Made by a program: the position numbers and the translations under genes. A stretch of 64,000 nucleotides of DNA from Mycobacterium sp. BK086 (GTDB lineage: Bacteria > Actinomycetota > Actinomycetes > Mycobacteriales > Mycobacteriaceae). Below the pieces are notes generated by a model. It had not been told where the DNA came from, did not search any database, and was given only the letters and a program-made list of their open reading frames with translations. The stretch lies in NCBI GenBank assembly GCA_004362315.1, contig SNWL01000004.1, positions 1,112,808 to 1,176,807 on the forward strand, in the 5' to 3' direction. Of the stretch, positions 63,869-64,000 are shown piece by piece. Positions within the stretch are counted from its first letter, which is position 1; each line of letters opens with the position of its first letter.

Positions 63869-63920
63869 AGGTATCGCTACGACTTTGTGCGACAACGCTT
63901 TTAGCGTTGGGGGTGTGTAG

Positions 63921-64000
63921 GTGGGTTCGTTGTGGGTTGATGGTGGGGTTTCGGTGGTGTTGGGTGCGGTGTTGGCGCGTGCGGGGGAGGGGGTGGTGTA
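63921..64000 (+). CDS. YegI-type kinase (5' end only)
   Basis: From a GTG at 63921 the frame encodes the first 26 residues, including LGAVLARAGEGVV, the nucleotide-loop signature shared with the two complete YegI-type kinases in this window. It completes the vWA-PP2C-kinase triad. Codon choice is striking: nearly every codon ends in G or T (GTG, TTG, GGT, GGG), unlike the C/G-ended use of its neighbours. The gene continues beyond the window. Confidence 0.75.
   Translation, partial: MGSLWVDGGVSVVLGAVLARAGEGVV

Noticed and set aside
63893-63909. Hairpin CAACGC-n5-GCGTTG as a terminator between PP2C and the kinase gene
   Set aside because: The stem is only six base pairs and lies between genes expected to be one operon; too weak to call.

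Overview
This is a high-GC actinobacterial chromosome segment, almost certainly from a fast-growing Mycobacterium (Mycolicibacterium). The evidence is gene content. It carries a mycofactocin-type SDR, FadD and F420-linked enzymes, an Mce protein, a CYP138-like P450, TreS followed by maltokinase, a mycobacterial-type recC-recB-recD operon, a NarS/NarL-like two-component pair and long mycobacterial signal peptides. I see no rRNA, tRNA, insertion sequence, prophage or CRISPR array. Both ends cut through genes.

Layout. 0-10 kb: lipid and steroid-type metabolism with its regulators (SDR, FadD behind a KstR-type operator, a DHA2-type MFS pump divergent from a TetR gene, a luciferase-like oxidoreductase, an orphan Mce protein, an SGNH hydrolase, a second TetR and a P450). 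10-13 kb: two divergent BatA-like VWA proteins, a small protein and a HugZ-like protein. 13.4-17.2 kb: a complete binding-protein ABC importer operon. 17-22 kb: a GreA-like factor, a quinone oxidoreductase and treS-mak. 22-26.5 kb: one very large secreted modular GH5 cellulase. 26.7-35 kb: recC-recB-recD. 35-38 kb: an aquaporin and a two-component system. 38-45.7 kb: an ECF sigma factor with its partner oxidoreductase, a drug-type ABC exporter under MarR control, a phosphodiesterase, a CoA-transferase and a thioesterase.

45.7-64 kb is the unusual part: a signal-transduction and cell-envelope island. It holds exported proteins, two intact membrane-anchored kinases of the YegI type (kinase plus CPWC zinc-ribbon), a decayed third copy, and a membrane pseudokinase fused to an extracellular GH3 (NagZ/LpqI-like) domain. 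It also holds a PQQ-type beta-propeller that shares its extracellular module with one kinase, a lipoprotein, a peptidoglycan-recognition amidase, and a YegL-type vWA / PP2C / YegI-type kinase triad that runs off the right end.

The main discovery candidate is a shared 20-bp palindrome, TGTCGTCCG-AA-CGGACGACA. It occurs perfectly twice, once just upstream of the two-component operon and once upstream of the aquaporin. Degenerate copies (14-17 of 20 matches) lie upstream of at least eight promoters of the 45.7-64 kb island. I infer a regulon, probably controlled by the local NarL-like regulator, joining the aquaporin, the exported enzymes and the kinase/phosphatase network into one envelope-stress or envelope-sensing programme.
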